From Lepraria neglecta (taxonomy: Eukaryota; Ascomycota; Lecanoromycetes; Lecanorales; Stereocaulaceae), in contig CM065647.1 of assembly GCA_033220425.1 (NCBI GenBank), positions 5,828,001-5,892,000 on the forward strand: 64,000 bases of DNA, written 5' to 3'. The first letter of the stretch is position 1; every line of letters begins with the position of its first letter. Below, one piece after another: positions 22,760 through 35,799 of the stretch. The translations under genes and the position numbers were made by a program. The notes under the pieces were generated by a model. The model searched no databases. It was not told the DNA's origin and saw only the letters and a program-made list of their open reading frames with translations.

Positions 22760-25700
22760 GGATTTAGCGTAGATTCGTCGCGCTGCCTTAGAATTATTTA
22801 TTAGGAATTTAGGGTAATATATTATAGTATATTAGTCCTAGTCGATGAAACTATTAATATAGAATATCTCTTTTCCTCTAACTATTCCCGGTACTAGATA
22901 AGTACTTCGCTTAATATTTAGTAGTCTATAGAAGCGGCGAGTACCTATTATTCAAGGATTAAGTATAAGCGACACCTATACCTTTTTAACTTTAACCATT
23001 CTATAGTAGTCTTATACCTACCCTAGATATTAATAATTAAAGACTTCTATAAGGGTAGCCTATATACGAGTAGATTATTACTTAAAGTCCCTGTTACTAA
23101 GATCCTTTACCTCTACGACGACTAAGACCTTACTAACTAACTTTCCCTTCTATATAGTTTCCGGGTTTCGACTCTTATAGTCTTATTCTCGGACCTATAT
23201 ATAATCTCTACGCTAGGTAAAATACTATAAATATTTATAAGGTCTGTAGACTACTAAATCCTTATAGAGATATCCTAAATTAGAGGAGTCCTCTTCTATA
23301 GTCTTCCAATATATAAGGCCCGAATAGATATAGACCGGGTAGCTCTTAACCCAGCTGTAGTCTACCTCCCTTCTATTAATATCTAGGTTCGAGGTTATAC
23401 TACCTCTGCTTAGTATTTTCGCTCGGTATACCTTAAGAAACGCAGCCAGGCTTTAGAGAAACCTAGCTATATTTAGCCATTCAGCTATATCTCTCGCCGT
23501 TTACCAGTAACGACTATTATATTTATATAGGTATCTTAATATATAGCGCTCTTCTGTATCTACTCGCTATCCTAGTTAGTATAGATCTAGGAGGACCCCG
23601 GCCTTTATACTTTTCTTATCTTCTTGTTTTCTCCTCTAACTAAGTAATATAGGCTCCGTCTCTTAGAAATTTTTAATATCCTATATAATTATTAACTTGA
23701 TATAGCGTTCGTTATATTCTATTAATTACTCCTAGTAATCCTTATACTTATTTATTCGGTTATAGTAATTCTTTAGCAATATTAGATATACCCTTTCCGA
23801 GGCTTAGGTACTATATCTATCCGGCGGACTATAGTATCTAATTATATTAATATAATAACTAATACTATAGAATTTGGGAAAGTTGAAAGTTTGCTCGCCC
23901 GTTTTCTTATTAACTGGCCTATATTTTCGAAATACCTCCTTAAGTAGATCAATCCTTTCTAACGCTATATTTATATATTCTAGTATCGCTTCGTTATAGG
24001 ATCAGTATCTTATAAGTATAATAAAGTCAATGATAGCTCGTCCTATATATAGTATATCTAGGTTTTTTTCGGATAATAGAGGAGCGAAGACGGGTATTAT
24101 AATCTATAATATCTCTTTACTCTCCTCTCCTATCTATTAGCTCAGCTTACTAAACTCCCGAAATTACCTTAGCTTAGTAAATTTAGGTATAGCTCGAAAC
24201 CGGGCGTCGATTAAGGCTTATACCTCAAGCTTTATTCGTCCCTCTCCGATATACTCCCTAAGCTAGTCTAGGAGGTAGTTCAATAGCCCTTTAACCATTA
24301 ATTAGTATAATATATTAAATATCTATAGTTAGTAGACGTTAACTGCGAAGTAGCCGTCTGTAAAGTTAGGCCGGTTATATACTATTATATCTAGTAACAC
24401 TCTGGGCGTATTCTTATCGTACGTTTTTTGTATCTATAACTACTCTATAGTCTATTTAGATATTCGCTTTAGATATAGTTTTTCAGGATATAGTCGTTCC
24501 TATTTATTTAGCGGTACCAAGTAGACCGGATAGTATTTGCCGCTCTTGATCGAGGTTATTAAAACTTGTTCCTCGTAGTCGCCTAGTATAGACGCGAGTA
24601 TTAGGTAGTATCGTTATATTCGTCTGTCTGCGTATATAATAAGGATCCCCTTCGGTACTAGCTCCTTAAGTACTTTAAAAGAGTATTATTAGTATATTAA
24701 GTAAGATCCGTATTTCGGCCGGCTTACCCTCGACTATAAGCCCTATAGCGTAGTAATATACCTCGGCTTTTATACTATTATAGACTAATAGTACTAGTCT
24801 AAGCAACATTATCCCCGGCCGAACCTATACCTACCGAATACCTCGATCGAGGTTACCAATAGTAATATAGACTGGCTATACCTATTAATCTCTATATATC
24901 TATAATAAATGGGTCTTGTCTAACGATATTATAACCGGTACTACTATTAAGCTATTAGGGAGCTTATCTTATATCTCCTACTACTAGCGGGCTATATATA
25001 TCTTACTAACGATTAGACCCCCGTCGAGGTTTCGCTGGCGTATTAGTATATAGTTAATACTCGAATTAAAAGGTTTATATCTAATAAGAGTTCGTATTAT
25101 ACCTATTATATCGAAGTAGAGTATATAATATATTCTAGTTATCTCGTCCGGTTGAATCGATAGGATACTAAATACTTACTAAGACTATCTACTAGTAGCA
25201 GCAGAATGATTTATAGTATATAGCTTAGCTTTTAGTTATAGAGCGCTATTAAAGCTGCAGGGTCCGTAGAAAGGTCGTAATCGAGTATCTTTAAAGAAAT
25301 TATCTATTATACCGCTAGATAGTCGGGCGTTATATATCTATAAAGCTAGGGTATAATCAGCTTCTGAATAGAAAGGGTGCTAGTCCGGGTTCGACTCGGG
25401 TATTAACTCGGATATCGACTCAGACAGGGGTATAGATAATGACTCGGCCAGGGTTATATCCTCTTCCTCTAAAGGCCTCCCGGTACCTCGCTCCTATAGG
25501 TAGTACTCTATAGAGCTAACGGTCAAGGTAGAGATAGTACCTATAGCACTTGACGCCGTTATTAACTTCGATTAATTAAGTACTATATCTAGCTTATCTT
25601 ACTAGTGCCAGATCTCGTTGGTAGAGTCGGTGAGTTTAAGCAATCGCCCTAGAGTATTATTATCTATTAAAATAGTCAGGTCCTCCTAGGGGACTTATCT

Positions 25701-26040
25701 ACCTTCGCCCTTACGGGGACTATTACTAATCATATCGACCTCGTCTCTTTAGCGTTTATAAATAGGGCCCTCGACTTTATCTTCGTCAAGGCGTACCTAT
25801 CTCCTGCGCGTCCAATTAGGGTCCCAGCCCTTATAGCATAGTAGATGCCTAGTTAGGCTACTTCCGCTGCTGTACTGCTTCTGGCAATATTTATACTATC
25901 GATCCATCTAGCTCGGGCGTAATATAGAGGTATTATTATCGAGATTAACGCGTCTAGGCAGGTATTAGTAAATATATTCGCTACTAGATCCTTCAAGCTA
26001 ACCCGCTATAGGTTAGGATAAATCTATCCTTACGTCGCCT
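22760..26040 (-). pseudogene. Plavaka-like transposase (degenerate)
   Basis: The minus-strand frame of about 1050 codons is broken by RIP stops. In order: an N-terminal C2H2-like finger, KYCQKQYSSGSSLTRH, near 25890; an acidic Ser/Glu stretch (SESISELIPESN) near 25410; VPVIISLDKTHL near 24930 and PVYITIGNLDRGIRQ near 24850, the signature block of fungal Plavaka transposases; FNFPKFYSISYYI near 23890; and DRYSTQASERVYLILLKN near 23800, matching the family's D-G-Y-S-T-E-x-x-E-x-x-H box with His as Tyr. The acidic catalytic residues should lie in these blocks. It would cut and paste the element by its TIRs. The family call is firm; exact ends are not. Confidence 0.82.
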
Positions 26041-26760
26041 TATATAGCCTGTTTTTAACCGTTACTATTAATCAAATTATAATATATATATAGTAGAGTA
26101 TCATCCTGTAGAAGGTATTGATTAATAGATGGTTTAAGGGGATTTTCTTTCTATACGATATATTTAATAAACGCCCCGGTTACTTATCTTATTAGGAAAT
26201 ATAATTAGTTACAAACCTTACGGTATATACCCCTATTACTAAAATATACGTCCGAGTCGAACTTAGATTATTTTTATAATAGAGTACTTAATTAAGACTT
26301 ATATTTTAAAGAACGGAAGAAGAAATCTAATTAATCTTTACAAGTAGATAATAAGTTTTGATACTCTATCTTTACTAGATATTAGGTATTAAGTATAAAG
26401 CTAGATATAGTATGTTTAAAATCAGCTATTCGCTTTCTACGCACTATATATATATAAGTTCCGCTTTTAATCAATATCTTTATCTATTATATTAAAGCTT
26501 ACTACTTTTAATCTTTTAATAGCTAAACTTATCTACTTATAACTACTCTAACGTACTATTCTATAGAGAAGGGTCTATATCGCCCAATTATATTAAGTAT
26601 TAAACTATTTCGTAACGTATTTACCTTACTAGTATTATATTTACTAACTACCGACTAATCGCTATTATAAATAAAAACCCGGTATAGACCCTACTAGTCG
26701 TATTACCCGCTTTATCCCTCTAACTCAGCGAAGAATCCTTAACTTCTCCCTATTTTATTC
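26041..26760. other. Divergent intergenic spacer in the large transposon
   Basis: 720 bp of AT-rich sequence lie between the minus-strand transposase and the plus-strand SNF2-type pseudogene. It would have to hold both promoters. I see no convincing TATA or regulatory motif above the background of TA-rich sequence. Confidence 0.4.
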
Positions 26761-29700
26761 GTCCTATTATTATTCTTCTTATTATAGATATATTAGAATC
26801 ATCTATAATATTATCTAATATAGCCGGTCCTTCTCTAATCGACCCTCAGGTCGATATAACGCCAGAGCCTACGCTAACCGAGGCCAATTTCTATACGCTT
26901 ATTGGCAGGCCAAAGTCTAGTAATCCGCCTGGAATCCTATAGAACCTCCCCAATGTCCGTAGAGGCTTATAGTATAGTAATAGCTTGTTTAATACCCTCC
27001 GTCAAGTACTTGAAGACCGCCTATAGGGTACCGCTATTTAGGGCGAAAATCTTCGAGGTTCTAGCTAGGACTTTACCAAGGTCCTTAACTCCGTTACTAC
27101 TAACTTTATTCTACCTAACTATATACTACCTTTTAGAGACGAAGTAATATATATATTCGCAAGACTACTTAATAAAGTACCTAGAGTAGCTAACCGATAT
27201 ACTAGTAAACGACCCTTAGAGGAGTCTTATAACTCGTTTAGTTTAAAAAAGCCTAGATATAATAATACCCGTGCTAAGTAACCCGATTATACTAGACTAT
27301 TCTTCGTACTAGCTCTAGCCCTAGATAATACCTACCCGCCTTATATTATCCTTAGAATCGGTTATACGCGTGATAATAAATTCCATCTTGTCTAACTACG
27401 GTATATTATATATAATACTTCGCTTACTAACGCTAACTAGCTCTAGGACTAACTTAGTTACGATACTCTAATCTAGTTCCTAGAAACTAAGAAATTCTAG
27501 ACCGCCGAAGATAATACCCGGGGGAGTACCCTTATCTATATATCTAATAGGATTATAGAGGTAACTATAAACAAAGATCTATAAAATGCTATCTGCGATA
27601 TATATTTACGTGGTCACCGGCGCTACGAGCTTTGTATCGTATAAGGGGTACTCCGTTAGTTATACTACGTCAATTAATAGTTAGGATATTAACTAACAGG
27701 TGTAATAGTATCTATCGAGGGCAATACGGCCTATCCAAATTAACCTTACCGAGGTAGTTTTACCCTCTCCTACCGCTTAAAATATTCTTCTCTTACGGTA
27801 GGACCTAAAGGGAAAACCCCTAATATATAGGATCCTCTAGGTAAAGACCCTACTGCCTCTTCTACTAAACCCTCTACCCTAAAGCCTTTCGTCGATCCTT
27901 CCCTTCTTACTAATAAGTATACTAGTCTATCTACCGGGAATCTAAAGGAGCCTATAGATATTAGCTCTAGCTTAGATAGTAGTAGTAGTATAAATAATAA
28001 GGAAGAGAATAATAGAAAGGAAGGGGATTTAATAGATAAGGACGAGTAGAAGGCGTTATAGATTAATAAGGCCTATACAGGTAGGACTCTAGGGTTATAT
28101 AATATCGAGATAGATAGGGTAGTAGTAGCTAGAGTAGCTACAAAAGATATAGAGGTATTAGAATAGGAGGATTATAATAGGATATAAGTGCTTTAGCCTC
28201 TACCTTATTATTTACTTACTACTAAATACTACCCTAGCGTTAATATAACCAAGGTAGAGGACCGTCCGCAATAGTCTTAGAAAACGTAGTAGTATATAGA
28301 GTTATTATTCCAACTATAGAAGGGAAACCAGTCTATTAAGAATATACGAACCCTCTATAGGTTATTATCTATTATAGCCCCTAACGGCAAGATAAAAAAG
28401 ATTATACTATATATTTATTAACTCTACTGCGCTGCTTGGATACGCCGGCGTGCTTACTAGTAGGGGGGTATTAATAGGGACGATCCCGGCTTTAGCAAGG
28501 TTCGTATCTATTCCTAGCTTTTAATAAAACCTGCTATCGACTCGGATAATACTAATATCCGACTCGAACTAGACTCTGACGATTTTTATTATATATATCC
28601 TTAAGTATTAACTCTCCTTACGATAGCGCGAGGTTTTCAAAATATATAAATAGGATTATAAAAATCTCGAATAGTTTAAAGCGTTAATCTATTATACTAA
28701 GTATCTCCTACCCTTAAAATTAAAGATATAGAGCGGTAATAATATATATCCCTCTGCTAATAAATAGGATATCAGTTATCTATATATTAAGAAAAGCGCC
28801 GCCTATTTAACTAGTGTACTAAAGCAAGGTATTATTCTTATTATTATACCAGCGAAAGTAATAGGTAACTAGTTACAAGAGTAGACGAAGATAATTAATA
28901 CTTAATATCCAATATTGAAGCTATAGTACTTCTATACCTATATAGGCAAAATATATAATAATATTAACGCTACCCTACTTATATCGGAAAATACTAAACT
29001 ACTTCGATATAAAAAGGATAGAAAACCCAAACCTGGATAGGAGCGTATTCTACTCCTTACGACTAAAGGCTTATATAATAGGTATATTAAGGAAGTACTA
29101 TAGGACTCTAAGTATCTATTCGTCTATAACTTCCGTATCGGCTAGATCTTTATTAATAAGTTCTATAAGATAAGGATAGTAAAGGGTAAATATCCTAAGA
29201 TAGTCCTTGGCATCAAGGATAAGATTAGTACCTGAGTCCTAGTAAAAATACTAGAGGATAATAAGAACGAGTAGAATACTATAGATGATTAGTGTATAAA
29301 AACATACCGATTATCTTTACCCTAGGTATAGGGTTTCTCTACTATACTATAGATACGTGACCTAACTAACTACTCAGCTATAATCTATATAATCGAGTAG
29401 CCTTAGTAGTACGCCGTTAAAGAGTATCAATATATAACTTATAACGAAGTCGAGGTTATTAGAAAACTAACTACTAGCTACTAAAAGCGAAAGAATCTAG
29501 TTAATAAGAGTAAGAATAATAAGAATATTATAGATATAAAGGCTATCTTAAACTCTATCGAAATTAAGCGGATACCTATAACTATAGATATTAATAGGAC
29601 TACCGAGCTTATTAAGCTACCTCCGCACAAGACTCGTTATATTATATACTTACTTAATCTAGAGTAAAAGGCAGCTCTTTATACCGAGGATTAGAGGATC

Positions 29701-30560
29701 TAAGATATAGTAAAAGCCGAATATACTAGAGAATACGTAATTGCTCGCAAGGCTAGCAAGGAGATACCTACGCTAGCGATTAATAACTACTTTAAACGCG
29801 CCTATAAGCTACGCGCTGCTACTATTATCCTAAGCCTTCTAGAATTCTCTCGGCGTAACTACCTTACTCTTACTTAGGACGAGCTTAAAGGGGGGCCTTT
29901 ATATAACGGCGGAAAGGGTTGTATAGATTTTGTAGAGTTAGCTAGCCTGATATAGAATTGGGCTAAGATACCGCTGGATAGTATTTATACTAAATATATC
30001 GATAAACTCACTAGTAATATACCGAAGTTAGTAAAACTTAAAGAGTTAATCGGCTTACTAGGGGAAGATATCTATAGGTAACCAGAGAAACTGGTTATAT
30101 TTACTAGTTCTCCTATTATCGTATATATTCTGGCGGTAGTAAGTCTATATCTCTTCCGCTGTTCTACCTTGACCTTATATTAACCTTACTCTAGTAGTTT
30201 AAAAAGCATTTTCCTAGTAAATAGCTATAGTATAGCTCGACTATACCTTCCGAGAAGCGAGATAAGTTATATATATAGCTATTCTAAGAAGAGGATAATA
30301 AGCGCTTCCTTATCTCTACGAAACGTATCCTTAGAACTAGTATTACCCTGACCCGTATATTCAGAAGTATAAATATAGATATAGACTGGATATAATTCTA
30401 TAATATTTAGTATAATAGACGGGTAGTTCAGTTATCTCAGCGAAATCCAAAGATATATAACTACTACTTTATTATAGATAATGAATATAGAGTAGATTAG
30501 AAGGTATTATTCAAATAGAGTAGAGATAATATAACAAGGTAATAGGCGTATAAATAAGCT
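26760..30560 (+). pseudogene. SNF2-family ATPase-like protein 1 (degenerate)
   Basis: Plus-strand frame with RIP stops. The 5' half (26760-28600) has no domain I recognise. The ATPase half shows IILIIIPAKVIGN near 28835-28875, then Leu-Gln-Glu, with TAG at the Trp positions expected in the SNF2 motif Ia block (PASLIGNWxxE). KLPPHKTRYIIYLLNLEQKAAL near 29615-29680 is the linker that precedes the second RecA lobe. EKLVIFTSSPIIVYIL near 30085-30130 and NRRVVQLSQRNPKIYNYYFI near 30415-30475 follow, the latter resembling motif VI (Q-x2-G-R-x2-R-x-x-Q). SNF2 proteins move along DNA and remodel nucleosomes. Walker A was not found intact. The call is by motif order and has not been aligned. Confidence 0.65.
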
Positions 30561-31249
30561 AGATATTTCTAGCTAAGTAATAGCGCGCTTTTACAGGTTT
30601 CTTTTCTTCTACTTAGTAGTACTTTAACTTCGTATAAGATAGATATAAGACTCTTATTACCCTTCTATAGTAATATTAAATCTAATCTATACTAGTTCGG
30701 GAAGACTTGAAAGTACTTAGATTACTAGCTATTCCCCTTTGCTTTCTCCTATCTTTAGTAGATATTTCGCGCTATAGTCTTCCTTAAATATCCGCCACCA
30801 AAATCTAGATATACTATATACTTATATACTAAATATAAGCTGTAGGTAAAAGGGAATATAATTTATAGCCCTAACTTACTAGATTATAATCGTATTTGAT
30901 ACGAACTATATACGCTACTATACTCCTTTATAATATATTATCTTAAGTTATAATCTTCCTTATAATACCCTTCTATTAATATAGACTCTTTTAACTAAGA
31001 CTATTATTAAATAAAGGGAGAAACCTACTCGAAAGTCAAGTAGTTATACCTGTACTTAATATAGATACTATATAGGGAATAGCCTACGCGTTAAATAATA
31101 TCGGGTATTAGATAGTATTCGAGTCGGATAACTCTCGATATCCGAGTCGAACAGCGCTTAATATACTTAGCGTTCGAGTCGGATATCGCTTATTATACGC
31201 TAATTACTATAGGCTTAGTACGGAATTATTCTTTATATATTATATATCG
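30561..31249. other. Spacer between the two SNF2-type pseudogenes
   Basis: 690 bp, AT-rich. It contains a cluster of three CGAGTCGGATA-like motifs at about 31117-31187 (see findings). No coding signal is convincing. Confidence 0.4.
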
Positions 31250-34200
31250 ACCTTTTAATCCTTTCCTATACTCCTTTCTCTTACTACTAATATATCGATT
31301 AATACTCTATATATTATATATATACCCGCTATAGAATACCGGTATAAGCCTGTAGCTATCGCCGCTGATATTTTCCCCTCCTCTCTAGCCTCTTTACCTT
31401 CTACCGAATTCTACGAAAATACTAACCCTAGGAATTAGACGGTCTCGGTTATTTCGCGTAGCCTTATAGTTGAATAGGCCTACTATAAGGAGATTCGAGT
31501 AGTATTAAAGAAAGAGATAGAAAGGAGATATATTATTAGTATATCTCTAGGGATACCGGAGAACCAGGCTAAACTTAGTAAGGTCTTATAGTAGTTAGAA
31601 ATAGTATTTCCCTCCGTTTTCATACCTAGAATCCCCTAACCCTAGCTAGAGAGTTATAAATTAGGTATAGCTAGAAAGATTAATAATACCTATAATTACT
31701 ATCGTAATCGCAGAAGGCGTACTATACCGTCTCTCTCTACAGATAGTACTCTATATATAGCGTATCCGCTTACCTTCGGTGAAATAGGATTCTATATCCA
31801 GTCGATAGAGATAATAGTAAATATACTTTTCTTCGCCTCCGATATTATTAAGGAGAAAAAACCTCTAGCTAGTATTATATTAGACGAGATCGAATTTAGA
31901 ATATTTAAAGAGGTCTTATACAAGGACGGTATCTATAATAGCTCGACCGACCGAATTCTTTATTATATTAGTAAAAACGATATCGAAGTTAATCACGCCT
32001 GTAAATTTAAGGCGGCTACCTTATAGATATATAATATAGGCGAGAATCCTATCTTATTTCATATTAAGACGCGCCTGCGAGGTATATATCTTATACTTTA
32101 CTTTAATTGTACTCCTACTAACTATACTCTAGTAAAACGGTAGGCCTGCGTGAAATATTAAATAATAGATACACCTTACGTCCGTTTCCGCGGTATATTA
32201 GTAAACCTAGTTAATTACGGTACGCCGATACTACTAAATTATATACTCTAGTATTCTTCTTTATTCTAACTTAGCGAAGGGCCTCTACTTCTTTATATTT
32301 TATTCTTCCTATTATTACTATCCCTATTATACCTCTATATAACCTTACCGGGCTAGATATTCTTCTCTTACGGTATAATCTAAGAATATAACCTATAATA
32401 TATAGAATCCTCTACGCGAAGACTCTACTACCTCTCCCGCTAAATTCCCCGCCCTAAAGCCTTATAAATTCTCCCCCTTAATTAAGCAAGCCTGCTAGTA
32501 TTTCCTACCCGGCCTCCAAATGATCCTATACTTATCTATTCTGATATAAATAATAGTAGCTATACTAGTAATTAGGAAGAGAAGGAGTAAGAGGAGGAAG
32601 GGGATACTATAGAAGAGGACGAGGAGAAGGCGTTAAAGGTTAGTAAGGCCTATAATAGCAGGGTTCCGAAGTTATATAATATCGAGATAGGTAGGGTAGT
32701 AGTAGCTAGAGTAGCTATAAAAGATCTAGAGGTATTAGAACAGGAGGATCGCGATAGGATATAAGTACTTTAACCTCTACCTTACTATTTACTTACTACT
32801 AAATACTACCCTAGTATTAATATAACTAAGGTAGAGGACTATCTGTAATAGTCTTAGAAAACGTAGTAGTATATAGAGTTATTATTTCAGCTATAGAAGG
32901 GAAACCAGTCTATACAGAATATACGAAACCTCCGTAGGTTATTATCTATTATAGCCCCTAACGGCAAAATGAAGAAGATCGTACCGTTTATTCATTAGCT
33001 ATACTACGCGGCTTAGATAAGACAGCAGGCTTTCTAATAGGGGGAGCTATCTATAGGCGAGATTCTGGTTTAGAGATATCTAAACTAAATTATTACTTCT
33101 ATTAAGGACTCTAGTCGACTCGGATAATATAGATATTCGACTCAGGCAACGCTAATATCCGACTCTATCTAGATCGAAATCTATATATATAAAATCATCT
33201 AATAATTCGAAACGTCGCCTTATCATAATAAGTATCTCTTACTAGAGAGATTAAAGCTATAGAGTTATTACGATATATATCTATCGGCTTATAAATAGAA
33301 TATTAGTTATCCGTATGTCAAGAATAGCGCCACCCGGAATATTAGCGTAGCAAAGTTAGGTATTATTCTTACTATCGTGCTAGCGAAAGTAGTAGGTAAT
33401 TAGTTATAATAGTAGACGAAGATAATCGATATAAAGCGGATACTATATACTTAAGATATCTCTGGGACTACCGATCTAGTATGACTACCTCCCTACGAGA
33501 TTCGTTATATTATATACCCGCCTTCGCCAGTATAAAATATAGCTCTTCGCGCCGAGGATTAAAGGATCTAAGATAAAGTAAAAGTAAAATATACTAGAGA
33601 ATATATAATTGCTCGTAAGGCTGGCAAGGAGATACCTGCGCTAATAACTACCAACTACTTTAAACGTATATATAAACTACGCGCCGCTACTGTGGTCCTA
33701 AGCCTTCTAGGATTCGCTCGGCTTGATAACCTATCTCTATATACGGATAAGCTTGAAGGGGGGATCTATATAACGGCAGCGAGGGTTGCACGAACTTTAT
33801 AGAGTTGGCTAATCTAAGAGAAGACTAGACTGAATACCCGCTAGCTAGTATCTATATCTATTATATCGAATATTTTATTAACAATAGTCCGAAGTTAGTT
33901 ATATTAAAGGATTTGATTGTTAAACTAAGGGAGGACATCGTCGGAAGACCGTAATAACTATCTATAATTACTAAGCTATCTACTACTACATATATTCTGG
34001 CGATAGTAGGTCTATAGCTCTTCCGCTATTTCGCCTTGGCTTTATACTAACCTTACTCTAGTAGTTTGAAAGGTATTATCCTAATAAATGACTATAGCGT
34101 AGCTCGGCCTTACCTTCCGGGAAACGAGATGAATTATTCATGTAGATATACCAAGGAGATAACCATCATCACTTTGTTCCCCCTATGAACTACATTCTTA

Positions 34201-34480
34201 AAACCGGTATTACCCTTACCTATACCTCTAGAAGTATAAATATAGATGCGGACTAGATAAAGTACTATAGGATTTAATACTATAGACGGGTCGTTCGGTA
34301 GTGATAGCAAAGATAGAAGGTATACGAGTATAGTATATTTCTAGATAAGGTAAAGGGATCTTAATTCGATTATTATCTAGATAGGTAGATAGAAAGCTCT
34401 TAGTAAGAGTAGGTATAATATAATAGAATTAACCTATAGGTATTGCTAGTAGTAAATTTGAGGACTAGTTTAAATATTGT
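31250..34480 (+). pseudogene. SNF2-family ATPase-like protein 2, paralogue of the first (degenerate)
   Basis: From about 32360 it parallels 27780-30560: the TATATAGAGTTATTATT block (28297 and 32873), ILTIVLAKVVGN near 33370-33410 and REYIIARKAGKEIPAL near 33597-33645. It ends with YYRRVVRQ and KVYEYSIFLDKV near 34265-34350, the motif VI region followed by a conserved tail. About 600 bp between the linker and motif Ia of copy 1 are missing here, an internal deletion. The 5' third (31380-32300) stays open over long stretches and differs from copy 1. Two diverged copies in one transposon suggest an old tandem duplication rather than a recent one. Confidence 0.6.
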
Positions 34481-34665
34481 AAATAGTAGACCCCGTTGTT
34501 CGAATTAGAGACTAGAGAAACCATACTATTTAACTCAACGTTACTAATATAATATTTATATCCCAGAATCCCGCTATAAAGACCTAGCTAATACTACCCG
34601 CCGCTTTTCCTAACCTAGATTCGTCTTCTCTAATAAATCCAAACGCCGTTACCGCTACAGAGGTA

Positions 34666-35248
34666 TGGCCCGGAAAGATATGGGATGGTATGGGATATTG
34701 GCTCTCTTACCCATCCCGGGGTATAGTATAGTATCAAGGTCTGAAATCCTATACCATTAGTAGGAGGTATGGGATCTCAATGGGATATCCCACGGTATAG
34801 GATATTGGTGGGATTATCTAATAGTACGGGATATTTTCGGGATATCCTAGTGGCGGATAAGATAAGACCTATACTTGGAATTTCTAGTCATCATTCTAGT
34901 CATCAAAACTTCAAATATTTTTTTGAATATTCTATAATTCTATATTTTCTACTAGAATATCCTATATTATAGAATATTCAAAAAAATATTTGAAGTTTTG
35001 ATAACTAGAATGATGACTAGAAATTCCAAGTATAGGTCTTATCTTATCCGCCACTGGGATATCCCGAAAATATCCCGTACTATTAGATAATCCCACCAAT
35101 ATCCCATACCGTGGGATATCCCATTGAGATCCCATCCCATATCTCCTAAAAGATATGGGATTTAGGATCTTCTAATCCCATCCCATACCGGAATCCCATA
35201 CCCAACCCTTGGGATATCCTATGGGATATCCCATATCTTTCCGGGCTA
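34666..35248. mobile_element. Foldback MITE (583 bp), TA target
   Basis: An almost perfect inverted repeat. The outer ends are TGGCCCGGAAAGATATGGGA and its complement (right end TAGCCCGG, one RIP-type change). The inner arms meet around 34950 in AT-rich sequence. Arm length is roughly 270-280 bp. TA flanks both ends (34664-34665 and 35249-35250), and removing the element restores ACAGAGGTATACAGAGG. Many internal GGGATATCCC-like palindromes are present. No coding capacity. TA targets and long TIRs suggest mobilisation by a Tc1/mariner-type transposase encoded elsewhere. Confidence 0.88.
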
Positions 35249-35799
35249 TATACAGAGGATATAGTTCCGCTAACTCAATATATATCCGCTAGTAGAGATT
35301 CTCTTTATAGGACGTATTATAAATAGAAGGAGGTATCTAATCGTTGTTAACCAAGTCGAAGAACTAATTTAATCGATTAAGCTGATAATGTAACTCTATA
35401 TCCTACCTGTACAACTTAAGAGCCGGCGGCAAAGTATATATTATTAATACGAATCTAGTGAGTCCGGCTCCGTATATATTTATTGATGGATACTCGAGTA
35501 GGTAGTATCTAAGGTCTTAAGGTCCCGGGCTAATAGGGCGGAGGCGGCGTATACTTGTCGAGGATATAGAAGAAACGGCGATATTCGTTATATATAGGAG
35601 AACTATAACTAGAGATATAGTCCTGGTAGCAACCTATTCGAAAAGGTAGGAAAATTTCGTTCGACTCGGATAGACTTTTATCTAACTCGGCTAAGTTTCT
35701 ATCCAACTTAGTTAATAGTCTTTAAGCTAACTCGATTTTATATTAATATTATATTAATTAAAATAATACGATAATAATATACTAAAGAAGCCTGTCCCT

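Noticed and set aside
27780-34480. Helitron or PIF1 helicase identity for the two ATPase pseudogenes
   Set aside because: The motif Ia block (PAKVIGN) and the motif VI region fit the SNF2 family, and no Rep domain accompanies them.
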